From positions 3,224,001 to 3,288,000 of the forward strand of contig NZ_AP024651.1 of assembly GCF_019977295.1 (NCBI RefSeq): 64,000 nt of DNA. The letters are read 5' to 3'. The translations under genes and the position numbers were made by a program. Under the pieces are notes generated by a model. It was not told the origin of the DNA. It saw nothing but the letters and a program-made list of their open reading frames with translations, and did no database searches. Below, piece by piece: positions 8,500-17,946 of the stretch. The stretch comes from Arthrobacter sp. StoSoilB20 (GTDB lineage Bacteria > Actinomycetota > Actinomycetes > Actinomycetales > Micrococcaceae). How positions within the stretch are numbered: the first letter of the stretch is position 1; every line of letters begins with the position of its first letter.

Positions 8500-9132
8500 A
8501 TGAGTGCCGACAAGTCAAGCAGCTGGTCCTATGCAGAAGATCTGCCTGCTGAGGATGACGTCTTGTTGCGCGCCCGGGAACGCTCTTTCGAGCTCGGAGT
8601 CACGCCCATCAGCCCCGGCGTAGGTGCGGTGCTGACCGTCCTGGCTGCGGCGTCCAAGGCACAGACCGTGGTCGAGGTCGGTTCGGGGGCCGGGGTGTCC
8701 GGCGTCTGCCTCCTGCGCGGATTGAGCCCGCAGGCCGTCCTGACCACCATCGACGTCGACGTCGAACACCTCAAGGCGGCCAGGGAGGCGTTCCTTGAAT
8801 CCGGCAGCCCTGCCAACCGCACGCGCACCATTTCAGGCCGCGCGGCCGACGTCCTGCCGCGGCTTACCGATTCTGCCTATGACCTCGTGTTCATCGACGC
8901 CGACAAGCCCAACTTCCCCAAGTATGTTGAACAGGCCATCCGCCTCCTCAAGTCAGGCGGGACACTGGTGATCAACGATGCCCTGGACAAGGACCGGGTC
9001 GCCAATCCGGCAGCACGCGATTCCACAACCGTGGTGCTGCGCCAGATCGGCAAGGCAATCCGCGACGACGACCGGCTCGCTTCAGCGATGCTTCCCACCG
9101 GCGATGGACTGCTGGTAGCTGTCAAGAGGTAA
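8500..9132 (+). CDS. SAM-dependent O-methyltransferase (family 3)
   Basis: A 210-residue class I methyltransferase of the catechol/caffeoyl-CoA O-methyltransferase type. SAM-binding motif I is VEVGSGAGVSG (about 61-71), and the metal-binding FIDADKPNF (about 130-138) and INDALD (about 156-161) follow. The substrate is unknown. It diverges from sigE across about 240 bases, as Rv1220c does from sigE in Mycobacterium tuberculosis. A purine-rich GGAAAG lies upstream of the ATG. A bulged hairpin terminator follows the stop. Confidence 0.9.
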   Translation: MSADKSSSWSYAEDLPAEDDVLLRARERSFELGVTPISPGVGAVLTVLAAASKAQTVVEVGSGAGVSGVCLLRGLSPQAVLTTIDVDVEHLKAAREAFLESGSPANRTRTISGRAADVLPRLTDSAYDLVFIDADKPNFPKYVEQAIRLLKSGGTLVINDALDKDRVANPAARDSTTVVLRQIGKAIRDDDRLASAMLPTGDGLLVAVKR

Positions 9133-9157
9133 GGCACCAGCCCTGCCTTAAACCAAA

Positions 9158-9189
9158 AAGCAGGGCCCCGGCTCAGCCGGGCCCTGCTT
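9158..9189. terminator. Bidirectional terminator between O-methyltransferase and DUF3117 genes
   Basis: A long inverted repeat (AAGCAGGG outer arms, CCCGGC inner arms, one bulged C) with a TCA loop, flanked by AAAAA on the left. It sits between convergent genes. Confidence 0.8.
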
Positions 9190-9196
9190 GGTAGAT

Positions 9197-9364
9197 CTAT
9201 TCGGTGACGCCTACGAGGCATTCCTTGAGGTTTTCCGCTTCAGCGGCGTTGAGTTCGACAACAAGCCGTCCTCCGCCTTCGAGCGGCACACGCATGATCA
9301 GGCTGCGTCCCTCTTTGGTAACTTCCATCGGGCCGTCGCCAGTACGTGGTTTCATCGCCGCCAT
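9197..9364 (-). CDS. DUF3117 protein, small conserved actinobacterial protein
   Basis: A 55-residue protein beginning MAAMKPRTGDGPMEV and ending NLKECLVGVTE, which matches the highly conserved DUF3117 family of Actinobacteria. A strong Shine-Dalgarno (GGAGGGG) precedes ATG 9364 and excludes the longer in-frame start upstream. The function is unknown. It stands alone with its own promoter and shares a terminator with the convergent methyltransferase gene. Confidence 0.9.
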   Translation of the reverse strand: MAAMKPRTGDGPMEVTKEGRSLIMRVPLEGGGRLVVELNAAEAENLKECLVGVTE

Positions 9365-9592
9365 TAGGAAAATCCCCTCCATTTGTCCCAAGTCACGCCC
9401 AACCCGTCCGGGCTGGATCCGCATCGCAATTGCAGCCGGCGGCAACGCTTGGGAGGCCGCCTTGGCCGGGCACTTTTAGGTGCTTTGTCCTTGCTCGTAG
9501 ACCATTATCCCGTACTTACCCGCCCGTAAGCTAATCAGCACGCCATTTGTCCGGGCGTTGTACATATTGCCGTTCCCCGGCATAGCTCCACG

Positions 9593-10891
9593 TCAGGGCG
9601 GATAGTCGCCTCCCCCGGGCAACTGGGCCCATGCCCACAGCCATACCACCCAGACAATCTGGAGCAGGATGAACATGGTCGCCACGGTGCCCCGGTAAGC
9701 CTTGGATTTGGACAGCAGGGCCGCGCCGAGGGCCAGGGGGAACAACGGCAGGAGCATACGGAACGTGCTGGTCTGAGGGTGCAGGAAGACCAGCAGGTAG
9801 CCCATGTAGCAGGCGCACCACAGCCGCAGCTCCGTTCCGATCGCCCGGACGGGCCTGGAAACCATCACCAGGACAAAGAGCCCTGTGAAAACGAAGGGTG
9901 CCAGTACTCCCAGCACCGGACCGAACAACATACGGCCGGTATCGAACCACGGCTTGAACGGCACAAGATCATGGCCTCGCCACGCCGTTTCAGTGCGCGT
10001 ATAGGCGGTCGGATCTCCCGTGACGGCCCACGCGATGGCCGGCCATGCCACAGCCGCCAGGCCCGTGGCGACCACGAGGACGGCCAGTGATACCAGGCTG
10101 CGGGTGGACGTCGATTCCCTGTTTCTGCCCGTTGTTCCGGTGGCGCCATTGCCTGGAAGCTCCGTGGACGACTCCCGGTACCGTTGCCACAACCGCCCAA
10201 CGAACAACAGACCCAGCATCGCGGCAAACGGCACGCCCGTGGGCCTGGACAGACACATCAGGAGCACCACGGGAATGGCGGCAAGATAGCGGCGCCGGAC
10301 CACGAGCAGTAACGATGCCGCCAGAAGCAGCAGGTTCAACGATTCCGCGTACGGGACCTGCAGGATTGGAGAGACCGGGAAGGTGGAAACGAAGATAACG
10401 CCCCACATTGCCGACCGCCGGCCTGCGAATTCTCGGAAGAGCAGGTAGATGACCAGGGCCGCCCCGAGGCCGGCCAGCATGGCAATTGCCGTCAGGGCGG
10501 GCAACGTCCCCATCCCGGTGATGGCAGACAAGCCCCTGGCCAGGAAAGGAAACAACGCGTAGAAGGCCCAGGCGTTTTCCTTGACGACGCCGTTGGCGTC
10601 CACGGGAAGCTCTGCGGGATAGCCTTTGTCCGCTGCCTCCTGGTACCAGCGCCCGTCCCAGATGGTGATGAAGTTCCAATAATCCGGTGCGGGCGGAAAC
10701 CACGGACTGGTGCCCTGGTGAATGGCCGCGGCCATGAAGATGCACGCGCTGACCAGCCTGGCCGCCACGAAGACCAAGGACACCTGGACCCACCACGGCC
10801 ATGCCGCCATTCTTGCGGTGGCTGCTGTTGCGGAGCGGGAGATCCGCTCCGCGGGCCCCAGCCCGGCTTTGCTCCCGGCCGGGCGGTTCAC
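9593..10891 (-). CDS. Polytopic mannosyltransferase, PIG-V-like / GT-C type
   Basis: A 432-residue integral membrane protein with many hydrophobic segments. After the first membrane helix it has WDGRWY at 78-83, the signature of the PIG-V-like mannosyltransferase family of GT-C glycosyltransferases, which use polyprenol-phosphate mannose outside the membrane. A role in envelope lipoglycan or protein glycosylation is inference. Its start codon overlaps the stop of the upstream DivIVA-like gene (ATGA), so the two are probably translated together. The C-terminus ends at a short Pro/Gly tail. Confidence 0.82.
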   Translation of the reverse strand: MNRPAGSKAGLGPAERISRSATAATARMAAWPWWVQVSLVFVAARLVSACIFMAAAIHQGTSPWFPPAPDYWNFITIWDGRWYQEAADKGYPAELPVDANGVVKENAWAFYALFPFLARGLSAITGMGTLPALTAIAMLAGLGAALVIYLLFREFAGRRSAMWGVIFVSTFPVSPILQVPYAESLNLLLLAASLLLVVRRRYLAAIPVVLLMCLSRPTGVPFAAMLGLLFVGRLWQRYRESSTELPGNGATGTTGRNRESTSTRSLVSLAVLVVATGLAAVAWPAIAWAVTGDPTAYTRTETAWRGHDLVPFKPWFDTGRMLFGPVLGVLAPFVFTGLFVLVMVSRPVRAIGTELRLWCACYMGYLLVFLHPQTSTFRMLLPLFPLALGAALLSKSKAYRGTVATMFILLQIVWVVWLWAWAQLPGGGDYPP

Positions 10892-11220
10892 AGGTTGATC
10901 CGGCCGGTTCCGCCATCCTCAAGCCGTGGCTGTGCCAGCGCGCTGAGCCGTTCGATCTCGCTGTCCTTGGCCTGCAATTGGTCCCGGAGATCATCGAGTA
11001 CCTGGTCAACCTGGTCCATGCGGTAGCCGCGCAGGCCAAGGGCGAAACGCAGGGAGTCGACGTCGGACGGTTTGGCCTTGGACGGCAGCACCACCGGGGG
11101 CAGGTTGGGTACGGGCTCGTCAAGGCCGGCCCCGACGGGGCGTCCCCGGACGATCCCGGCTCCGAGGTACAGCACAGCGCCGACGATGACGATCGCGAGA
11201 AACACCAGGAAAAAGCTCAC
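10888..11220 (-). CDS. DivIVA-domain membrane-anchored protein
   Basis: A 110-residue protein. An N-terminal transmembrane helix (about 2-22) is followed by a short DivIVA-type motif (about 51-92; VDSLRFALGLRGYRMDQVDQ) that continues into a coiled coil. Proteins of this pattern localise to membranes and poles in Actinobacteria, but the role of this one is unknown. It lies between the LOG-family gene and the mannosyltransferase on the same strand, 26 bases after the former, so an operon of three is likely. Confidence 0.8.
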   Translation of the reverse strand: MSFFLVFLAIVIVGAVLYLGAGIVRGRPVGAGLDEPVPNLPPVVLPSKAKPSDVDSLRFALGLRGYRMDQVDQVLDDLRDQLQAKDSEIERLSALAQPRLEDGGTGRINL

Positions 11221-11246
11221 AGGTCCATCGTGCCAGAAACGGCCGG

Positions 11247-12086
11247 CTATTCCGGGCGCTGGTTTCCGTTGGGGGTGGGCGGCAGCGGTTCGCCGTGCAG
11301 AACGCGGTGCACAGCGTCCGCGGGGTCATCCACCAGCTGGATCAGGTCGAGGTCCTTTTCGGACACCATGCCCTCAGCCACCAAGGTCTCCCGGATCCAC
11401 TCGATCATGGGCCCCCAGAACCGGACCCCCAGAAGAACGATGGGGAACGAGGTGACCTTGCGGGTCTGGACCAGCACCATGGCTTCGAAAAGCTCGTCAA
11501 GGGTGCCCAGGCCGCCGGGCAGGACCACAAAGCCCTGTGCGTACTTGACGAACATGGTCTTTCGGGCGAAGAAGTAGCGGAAGTTGATCCCCAGGTCCAC
11601 CCACTGGTTCAGTCCCTGCTCGAAGGGAAGTTCGATTCCCAGGCCCACGGAGATTCCGTTGCCCTCCACGGCACCCTTGTTGGCCGCTTCCATGGAGCCG
11701 GGACCGCCGCCGGTGATCACGGCAACGCCTGCTTCAGCGAGCTTGCGCCCCACATCCACGGCCATCTCGTAGTACTCGGTTCCGGGCTTGGTCCGGGCAG
11801 AGCCGAACACGCTGACCGCAGGACCCAGGTCCGCGAGGGCTCCGAAGCCCTCCACGAACTCGCTCTGAATCCTCAAGACACGCCAGGGATCGGTGTGGAT
11901 GAACTGTCCGGCGCCGCTGGTATCGAGCAAATGTTGATCAGACATCCCCGTATCCGCTTGTTTGCGGCGAAGCTCCAAGGAGCCCTTGTGCTTGGCCGGA
12001 GCGATGTCCGAGGGCAGGGGCACTTGGGTGGCCCTGACCTGGCCGTTGGCATCCGGGCGGGGTACTGGGTGCTGGCTGATGCTCAT
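11247..12086 (-). CDS. LOG-family protein (TIGR00730), nucleoside-5'-monophosphate phosphoribohydrolase type
   Basis: A 279-residue Rossmann-fold protein. The family's two signature motifs are present: GGGPGSMEAANKGA (about 123-136) and PGGLGTLDE (about 195-203). LOG enzymes release the base from cytokinin or other nucleotide 5'-monophosphates, and such proteins were long misnamed lysine decarboxylases. The exact substrate here is not known. The N-terminal 60 residues are variable and partly disordered. The ATG has no Shine-Dalgarno but a TAGCCT box six bases upstream, pointing to a leaderless mRNA. Confidence 0.87.
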   Translation of the reverse strand: MSISQHPVPRPDANGQVRATQVPLPSDIAPAKHKGSLELRRKQADTGMSDQHLLDTSGAGQFIHTDPWRVLRIQSEFVEGFGALADLGPAVSVFGSARTKPGTEYYEMAVDVGRKLAEAGVAVITGGGPGSMEAANKGAVEGNGISVGLGIELPFEQGLNQWVDLGINFRYFFARKTMFVKYAQGFVVLPGGLGTLDELFEAMVLVQTRKVTSFPIVLLGVRFWGPMIEWIRETLVAEGMVSEKDLDLIQLVDDPADAVHRVLHGEPLPPTPNGNQRPE

Positions 12087-12092
12087 CGCACA

Positions 12093-12098
12093 AGGCTA
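12093..12098 (-). promoter_or_regulatory. Probable -10 box of a leaderless mRNA (LOG gene)
   Basis: On the minus strand TAGCCT is followed after exactly six bases by ATG 12086. No ribosome binding site is present. Confidence 0.5.
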
Positions 12099-12237
12099 GC
12101 GCTTTCACCTGCCTGCCCCGTTGCTGCGACCCGCTTCTTGCATTGCAGTCTGGTATCTCGCTGTGGGGCAGGTTTCTGTTCAGTCACGATCTTGGGGAAG
12201 TTGCCGTGACCGTGGTCATATTTGCTTCTTTGTTCGC

Positions 12238-12243
12238 TAGATT
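12238..12243 (+). promoter_or_regulatory. Probable -10 box of leaderless gluA mRNA
   Basis: TAGATT ends six bases before ATG 12250. The intervening CGTCGT holds no Shine-Dalgarno. No clear -35 hexamer was found. Confidence 0.5.
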
Positions 12244-12249
12244 CGTCGT

Positions 12250-13005
12250 ATGACTACTCAAGCGTCCGGCGATGCCCTCGTCTCCCTGAATGGCGTCAAC
12301 AAGCATTACGGTCAACTCCATGTCCTCAAGGACATCAACCTTCAGGTCAAGAAGGGTGAAGTGGTAGTGGTTATCGGGCCCTCCGGTTCCGGTAAATCCA
12401 CGCTGTGCCGTGCCATCAACCGTTTGGAAACCATCGACGACGGCGACATCGCCATCGACGGGAAGAAGCTTCCCGAAGAAGGCAAGGACCTCGCACACCT
12501 ACGTGCCGACGTCGGAATGGTCTTCCAGTCCTTCAACCTGTTCGCCCACAAGACGATTCTTGAGAACGTCACGTTGGGTCCCATCAAGGTCAAGGGCGTG
12601 GCCAAGGGCACGGCCGACAAGGAAGCCATGGCCCTCCTGGAGCGTGTTGGGGTCGGTCACCAGGCCCCCAAGCTTCCTGCGCAGCTCTCCGGCGGCCAGC
12701 AGCAGCGTGTGGCCATCGCACGCGCCCTCGCCATGAAGCCGAAGGTCATGCTGTTCGACGAGCCCACGTCCGCGTTGGACCCCGAAATGATCAACGAAGT
12801 CCTCGACGTCATGATCCAGTTGGCCAAAGAGGGCATGACCATGATCGTCGTCACCCACGAGATGGGCTTCGCCCGCAAGGCTGCCGATCGCGTGGTGTTC
12901 ATGGCTGACGGCCAAATTGTCGAAGATGCCACCCCCGAGGAATTCTTCACCAACCCCAAGAGCACCCGAGCCAAGGACTTCCTGTCCAAGCTCCTGACCC
13001 ACTAG
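12250..13005 (+). CDS. gluA: Glutamate ABC importer ATP-binding protein
   Basis: A 251-residue ABC ATPase of the polar amino acid uptake family. Walker [10 protein letters not shown] (about 39-47), Q-loop, signature [10 protein letters not shown] (about 146-155), Walker [13 protein letters not shown] and the switch His of VVTHEMGF are all intact. It heads gluA-gluB-gluC-gluD, the arrangement known from corynebacteria. It supplies energy for uptake through GluC/GluD. The start codon probably coincides with the transcript start. Confidence 0.93.
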   Translation: MTTQASGDALVSLNGVNKHYGQLHVLKDINLQVKKGEVVVVIGPSGSGKSTLCRAINRLETIDDGDIAIDGKKLPEEGKDLAHLRADVGMVFQSFNLFAHKTILENVTLGPIKVKGVAKGTADKEAMALLERVGVGHQAPKLPAQLSGGQQQRVAIARALAMKPKVMLFDEPTSALDPEMINEVLDVMIQLAKEGMTMIVVTHEMGFARKAADRVVFMADGQIVEDATPEEFFTNPKSTRAKDFLSKLLTH

Positions 13006-13079
13006 CTCTTTACCGCCCGCACCCAGGCCGTAAAGACCGCACCCAGGCCGCAAGACGGCCAATCTATGAAAGGAATGTC

Positions 13080-13955
13080 ATGAAGGCTTTCATTACCCGG
13101 AGGAAATCACTCCTGGTGGCCGCATCCGCAGCCCTCGCCCTCTCGCTGAGCGCATGCGGCGGCGGCAGCACCACCACCACTCCTGTTGCCTCGGCCAGCT
13201 TCGAAGCCGGCACCACGATGGAGAAGCTGAACAAGGCGCAGAAGATCACCATCGGTACCAAGTTTGACCAGCCCCTGTTCGGCCAGAAGGGCCTGGACGG
13301 CAAGCCTGTCGGTTTCGACGTTGAAATGGGCAAGGCAATCGCCGCCAAGCTGGGAATCGCTCCGGACAAGATCGAATGGGTAGAGACCGTCTCCCAGAAC
13401 CGCGAATCGTTCATCGAGCAGGGCCGCGTTGACCTGGTCATCGCCACCTACACCATCAACGACGCCCGCAAGGAAAAGGTCGCCTTCGCCGGACCGTACT
13501 ACGAAGCAGGCCAGGCGCTGCTGGTGAACAAGGACGACAACTCCATCACCAAGCCTGAAGACGTCAAGGGCAAGAAGGTCTGCTCCGTCACCGGGTCCAC
13601 CCCCGCCAAGACCATCGCGGAGAAGTACGGCGCTGAAGTTGTTCCCGCTGCAACCTACACCGCTTGCCTGGAGCCGCTGCGCAACAAGCAGGTTGTTGCA
13701 GTCACCACGGACAACGTGATCCTCGCCGGCTACGTGGACAAGGAGCCGGATGCCTTCAAGCTTGCTTCGGATGAAACCTTCACCAAGGAGCCTTACGGCA
13801 TCGGCCTGAAGAAGGACGACACCGTCTTCCGCAACTGGATCAACGACCAGCTCGAGGCATTCCAGAAGGACGGCGATTACAAGAAGGCTTGGGAAGCCAC
13901 TGCAGGCAAGGTCATCAAGACCACTCCTGAACTTCCTGCGATCAACCGCTACTAG
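13080..13955 (+). CDS. gluB: Glutamate-binding lipoprotein of ABC importer
   Basis: A 291-residue solute-binding protein of SBP family 3. A signal peptide ends at the lipobox LSLSAC, so the mature protein is a lipoprotein from about C22. The GTKFDQPLFG and DLVIATYTINDARK stretches are typical of glutamate/aspartate receptors. A Shine-Dalgarno AAAGGAA precedes ATG 13080. The gap from gluA is 74 bases and carries a direct repeat of GTAAAGACCGCACCCAGGCC type; this may set a different expression level for the receptor. Confidence 0.93.
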   Translation: MKAFITRRKSLLVAASAALALSLSACGGGSTTTTPVASASFEAGTTMEKLNKAQKITIGTKFDQPLFGQKGLDGKPVGFDVEMGKAIAAKLGIAPDKIEWVETVSQNRESFIEQGRVDLVIATYTINDARKEKVAFAGPYYEAGQALLVNKDDNSITKPEDVKGKKVCSVTGSTPAKTIAEKYGAEVVPAATYTACLEPLRNKQVVAVTTDNVILAGYVDKEPDAFKLASDETFTKEPYGIGLKKDDTVFRNWINDQLEAFQKDGDYKKAWEATAGKVIKTTPELPAINRY

Positions 13956-14047
13956 TCGGGATCCGTTGACTGCCGCCGCCCACCCGGGTGGCGGCAGTTG
14001 ACGACTCCAGGACCCTGTTCCCTGATTAGCTGCAGCCAAAGGAAGCC

Positions 14048-14698
14048 ATGGACGCCGTCATAGCAAGCCTCCCCGAATACTGGGACGGATTTCTCCGCAC
14101 CCTCTATCTCTCCGTAATTTCAGGAATCATTGCCCTCATTGTCGGCACACTCCTGGCGGCCATGAGGGTTTCCCCCGTGGCTGCGCTGCGCGGTTTCAGC
14201 ATGTTCTATGTTGAAGTCGCCCGTAACACCCCATTGACCATCATCTTCTTCTTCGCAGCCATCGTTCTCCCCCGGCTGGGCGTTAAGTTCGAACAGTTCG
14301 AAGTTGCCGCCATCATCGCGCTGAGCAGTTACACGGCCGCCTTCATCGCCGAAGCCGTCCGTTCCGGTGTCAACAGCGTGCCCGTGGGCCAGGCCGAAGC
14401 TGCCCGCAGCATCGGCATGACCTTTACCCAGGTCCTGGGCTTCATTGTCCTTCCCCAGGCCGTCCGTACCGTTATCCCGCCGTTGATCAACATCCTGATC
14501 GCACTGGTGAAGAACTCCTCAGTGGCCGGCGCGTTCTTCGTCCTCGAGCTTTTTGGCTACGGCCGCAAGCTCTCCAACGACTACGGTGACCAGGTCCTCT
14601 GGATCCTCCTCGGGGTGGCCTTCTTCTACCTCCTGATCACGGTTCCGCTGGGCCTGCTGGCGCACTTTGTTGAACGAAAGGTGGCGATTGCCCGATGA
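14048..14698 (+). CDS. gluC: Glutamate ABC importer permease GluC
   Basis: A 216-residue permease of the HisMQ family with about five membrane helices. The cytoplasmic EAA loop is visible at about 117-135 (GQAEAARSIGMTF), which contacts GluA. AAGGAAGCC upstream of ATG 14048 acts as ribosome binding site. The stop overlaps the start of gluD (ATGA). Confidence 0.92.
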   Translation: MDAVIASLPEYWDGFLRTLYLSVISGIIALIVGTLLAAMRVSPVAALRGFSMFYVEVARNTPLTIIFFFAAIVLPRLGVKFEQFEVAAIIALSSYTAAFIAEAVRSGVNSVPVGQAEAARSIGMTFTQVLGFIVLPQAVRTVIPPLINILIALVKNSSVAGAFFVLELFGYGRKLSNDYGDQVLWILLGVAFFYLLITVPLGLLAHFVERKVAIAR

Positions 14699-15588
14699 CT
14701 TCGGTCCTGTACGACGTCCCCGGGCCCAAGGCCCGCCTCTATTCGCTCATCGGCTCCGCAGCGGGCATCCTGATCATTCTTGGCATCCTTGCCATTGCGG
14801 TCATGACCCTCGCGCAGCAGGGAATTTTCGACGCCGACCGCTGGGAAATCTTCTACGGTCCCATGGCACCGGATGTCTGGAGCCTGATCGGCCAGGGCAT
14901 CCTGTCCACGCTGGCCGCAGCCGCAGTCGCAGCAGTCATTGCCTTCCCGTTGGGCATCGCGCTCTGCCTGCTGAGGATCTCCCTGATCGCCTGGGTCCGC
15001 ATTCCCACCCAGGTGGTCCTTGAGTTCCTCCGCGGCATGCCCGTGGTCCTCATGATGTTGTTCGTGCTGCTGGTCTTCGCAACCGGTCAGTTCCAGGCCG
15101 TAGTGGTGGGCTTGACCCTCTACAACGCCGCCATCTTCGCCGAAATCCTCCGTGCAGGCATCCAGTCGCTGCCCAAGGGTCAACGCGAAGCCGGCCTCGC
15201 CATTGGCCTGCGGAGCTTCCAATCGCGGATGTCCATCGAGTTCCCCCAGGCTGTCCGCCGCATGCTGCCCTCGTTGGTCGCACAGCTGGTGGTCCTGCTC
15301 AAGGACACCTCGCTTGGCTACATCGTGGGCTATGAGGAACTCCTGCGGAAGATCCAGATCATGGCCGACTTCCTGGGTCCGGACTTCCTGTTCCCGGCCT
15401 TCTTCGTCGGTGCCGCGATCTACATCCTGATCAACCTCACCGTCTCGCGGATTGCGATCATGATCGAGCGCCGCGGTTCCAAGAAGGCAGCCGGTGGCGT
15501 TGCTGCCCCGAGCCTTCGCACCGGCCTGATGGTGGGCGGAAACGACCCCATCGCCAAGGATTCGGTAGAAGGACCGGACAAGAAGTAG
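14695..15588 (+). CDS. gluD: Glutamate ABC importer permease GluD
   Basis: A 297-residue HisMQ-type permease. It is longer than GluC because of an extra N-terminal helix and extracytoplasmic stretch before the core helices, and a cytoplasmic tail of about 35 residues. The EAA loop lies near 156-175 (KGQREAGLAIGLR). Translation is coupled to gluC through a four-base overlap. A strong terminator follows, ending the glu operon. Confidence 0.92.
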   Translation: MTSVLYDVPGPKARLYSLIGSAAGILIILGILAIAVMTLAQQGIFDADRWEIFYGPMAPDVWSLIGQGILSTLAAAAVAAVIAFPLGIALCLLRISLIAWVRIPTQVVLEFLRGMPVVLMMLFVLLVFATGQFQAVVVGLTLYNAAIFAEILRAGIQSLPKGQREAGLAIGLRSFQSRMSIEFPQAVRRMLPSLVAQLVVLLKDTSLGYIVGYEELLRKIQIMADFLGPDFLFPAFFVGAAIYILINLTVSRIAIMIERRGSKKAAGGVAAPSLRTGLMVGGNDPIAKDSVEGPDKK

Positions 15589-15604
15589 TCCTGGACCAAA
15601 CTAG

Positions 15605-15640
15605 GAAGGTCCGCAGCCACCAGGCTGCGGACCTTCTTTA
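15605..15640 (+). terminator. Terminator of the gluABCD operon
   Basis: Perfect 14-bp arms (GAAGGTCCGCAGCC and complement) around ACCA, followed by TTTA. It lies between convergent gluD and dapE. Confidence 0.88.
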
Positions 15641-15664
15641 TGCCCAGTTCAGGAAGCCGGCAGA

Positions 15665-16789
15665 CTACGGCGCCAGCCACGTCCTCAGTGCGCGGAGGCA
15701 CTCACGGATGGCGTCGGCGTCGACGTGCTCGTTGTCCTTGTGCGCCAGAAGGGGATCGCCGGGGCCGAAATTCACCGCCGGGATACCCAGTTCGCTGAAA
15801 CGCGCGACGTCGGTCCAACCGTATTTGGGCTTGGGCTCAGCACCTACTGCGGCAACGAAGGACGCGGCTGCGGGGTGGTTGAGTCCGGGCCTCGCGCCGG
15901 CAGCAGCGTCCGTACGGACGACGTCGAATCCTTCCAGCAAGTCCCTGACATGGGCCTCGGCCTGGTCCGGTGTCTTGTCCGGGGCAAAGCGGTAGTTGAT
16001 TTCCACCACGCAGCGGTCCGGGATGACATTGCCGGCGGTTCCACCCTTGATCTTCACCGCGTTGAGGCTCTCACGGTAATCGAGCCCGTCCACGTTGATG
16101 GTTTGCGGCTGGTAAGCGGCGAGCCGGGCCAGGATGGGGGCTGCTGCATGGATGGCATTTACGCCCATCCATGCCCGCGCTGAGTGTGCTGTTTCGCCGA
16201 TGGTGGTGGCCTCAAACCGGCTGGTGCCGTTGCAGCCGCCTTCCACCGTACCGTGCGTGGGCTCCAGGAGGATTGCGAAGTCAGCCTCCAACTTGTCCCC
16301 GTGGTTCCGGACCAGCCTTCCCAGGCCGCTCTTGACCGCTTCCACTTCCTCATGGTCGTAGAAGACGAACGTGACGTCCTTGTCCGGCTGGCGGTCGTCG
16401 TCGAACAGTGTTGCGGCAAGGGCGAGTTGGACCGCGACGCCGCCTTTCATGTCGGTGGTCCCCCGCCCGTACAGCACACCCTCACCGGGAACACCGGATT
16501 CCCAGGTGGCCGGGACAGTTCCCAGCGAACCGTCAACCGTCGGCAGGGGCACAGTGTCCAGATGACCGGCGAGGATGACGCGTTCGGGCCGGCCCAGTTC
16601 GGTCCGGGCAATGATGGCGTCGCCGTCACGGATCACCGTGTAGGCAGGGATGGCGCGCAAAGCTGCCTCAACGGCGTCCGCGAGTTCAGTCTCGTTGCCG
16701 GAGACGCTGTTGAAGTCGATGATCGCGGCCGTCAGCAAGGCAACGTCCTGGCGCAGGTCAAGGAGGGCGGGAGCAGGGTTCAGGGTCAC
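15665..16789 (-). CDS. dapE: Succinyl-diaminopimelate desuccinylase
   Basis: A 374-residue M20-family zinc hydrolase that removes succinate from N-succinyl-LL-2,6-diaminopimelate in the succinylase route to meso-DAP and lysine. The motifs LAGHLDTVPLP (metal His and Asp), GRGTTDMKGG (bridging Asp) and DHEEVE (catalytic Glu and metal Glu) are visible. GTG 16789 is preferred as start; ATG 16819 ten codons upstream is possible and has a weak GGTGG before it. It is divergent from dapD, the enzyme two steps earlier in the pathway, and dapC is 6 kb away. Confidence 0.9.
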   Translation of the reverse strand: MTLNPAPALLDLRQDVALLTAAIIDFNSVSGNETELADAVEAALRAIPAYTVIRDGDAIIARTELGRPERVILAGHLDTVPLPTVDGSLGTVPATWESGVPGEGVLYGRGTTDMKGGVAVQLALAATLFDDDRQPDKDVTFVFYDHEEVEAVKSGLGRLVRNHGDKLEADFAILLEPTHGTVEGGCNGTSRFEATTIGETAHSARAWMGVNAIHAAAPILARLAAYQPQTINVDGLDYRESLNAVKIKGGTAGNVIPDRCVVEINYRFAPDKTPDQAEAHVRDLLEGFDVVRTDAAAGARPGLNHPAAASFVAAVGAEPKPKYGWTDVARFSELGIPAVNFGPGDPLLAHKDNEHVDADAIRECLRALRTWLAP

Positions 16790-16894
16790 CCGTCCACAAT
16801 ATCTACCATTCTTGGTCATCCGGGCCACCAAGTTGCACCCGTATTGCGACTTCTCTGGCATGAGACGGGTTTTAACCGACCTCTGCCTGCTGGA

Positions 16895-16900
16895 TAGACT
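16895..16900 (+). promoter_or_regulatory. Probable -10 box of leaderless dapD mRNA
   Basis: TAGACT ends six bases before ATG 16907, with TGCCCC between. No Shine-Dalgarno is present. Confidence 0.5.
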
Positions 16901-16906
16901 TGCCCC

Positions 16907-17932
16907 ATGACTGAAACTGCTTCCTCTGCTGCGCCCGCAAACGCGTCCGACAACCACCGATCCGCCTACGGCTTCGGCCTGGCCACCATCGCCACCTCGG
17001 CTTCCGGGGAAGCAACCGTGCTGGACGTCTGGTACCCCGCGCCTGCCCTGGGCGTTGCCGCCGAGTCCCTGCGCGACGTCGGGAACGCCGATCCCGCGCT
17101 CACCGCACTTGCCGAGGAAGGCCAGGATGCTGACCGCGGTACGGAGCAGAAAGTTGTCTTCGCGCAGATCGACCTCGACGCCGCCCCGGCAGACACTGCC
17201 GACGCGTACCTGCGTCTACACCTCCTCTCCCACCGACTGGTCAAGCCCAACAGCATCAACCTGGACGGCGTCTTCGGCAAGCTGCCCAACGTGGTCTGGA
17301 CCAACTTCGGCCCGGCCGCGGTGGACGGCTTCGAACTGACCCGCGCACGCCTGCGCAAGCGCGGCAACGTGGTGGTCTACGGCGTGGACAAGTTCCCGCG
17401 CATGGTCGACTACGTGGTTCCCACCGGCGTGCGCATTGCCGACGCCGACCGCGTCCGTTTGGGTGCGCACCTCGCCGAAGGCACCACCGTGATGCACGAA
17501 GGCTTTGTAAACTTCAACGCCGGCACCCTGGGCACCTCAATGGTGGAAGGCCGCATCTCCGCCGGCGTTGTAGCCGGCGACGGCACCGACGTTGGCGGCG
17601 GCGCGTCCATCATGGGCACGCTCTCCGGTGGCGGCAAGGAAAAGATTGCCTTGGGTGAGCGGGTGCTGCTCGGCGCCAACTCCGGTGTGGGCATCAGCAT
17701 CGGCGATGACTCCGTAGTGGAGGCCGGCCTGTACGTCACCGCCGGTACCCGCGTCCGCGTTCCCGGCCCCAAGGACGAGAACGGCGAGGACACCAGCAAG
17801 ATCATCAAGGCTGTGGAACTCTCCGGCGTTCCCAACCTGCTGTTCCGCCGCAACTCCACCACAGGCGGCGTGGAAGTCCTTCCGCGCAAGGGCCAGACGG
17901 TGGAGCTGAACGAGGCCCTCCACGCCAACTAG
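16907..17932 (+). CDS. dapD: 2,3,4,5-tetrahydropyridine-2,6-dicarboxylate N-succinyltransferase
   Basis: A 341-residue acyltransferase of the actinobacterial DapD type, which transfers succinyl from succinyl-CoA to tetrahydrodipicolinate. The central part (about 165-280) is a left-handed beta helix of hexapeptide repeats with Gly-rich turns ([19 protein letters not shown]). The N-terminal 100 residues form the actinobacteria-specific domain. It is divergent from dapE and 14 bases upstream of the next gene, which may be cotranscribed. Confidence 0.93.
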   Translation: MTETASSAAPANASDNHRSAYGFGLATIATSASGEATVLDVWYPAPALGVAAESLRDVGNADPALTALAEEGQDADRGTEQKVVFAQIDLDAAPADTADAYLRLHLLSHRLVKPNSINLDGVFGKLPNVVWTNFGPAAVDGFELTRARLRKRGNVVVYGVDKFPRMVDYVVPTGVRIADADRVRLGAHLAEGTTVMHEGFVNFNAGTLGTSMVEGRISAGVVAGDGTDVGGGASIMGTLSGGGKEKIALGERVLLGANSGVGISIGDDSVVEAGLYVTAGTRVRVPGPKDENGEDTSKIIKAVELSGVPNLLFRRNSTTGGVEVLPRKGQTVELNEALHAN

Positions 17933-17946
17933 CAGGAGATCAACCA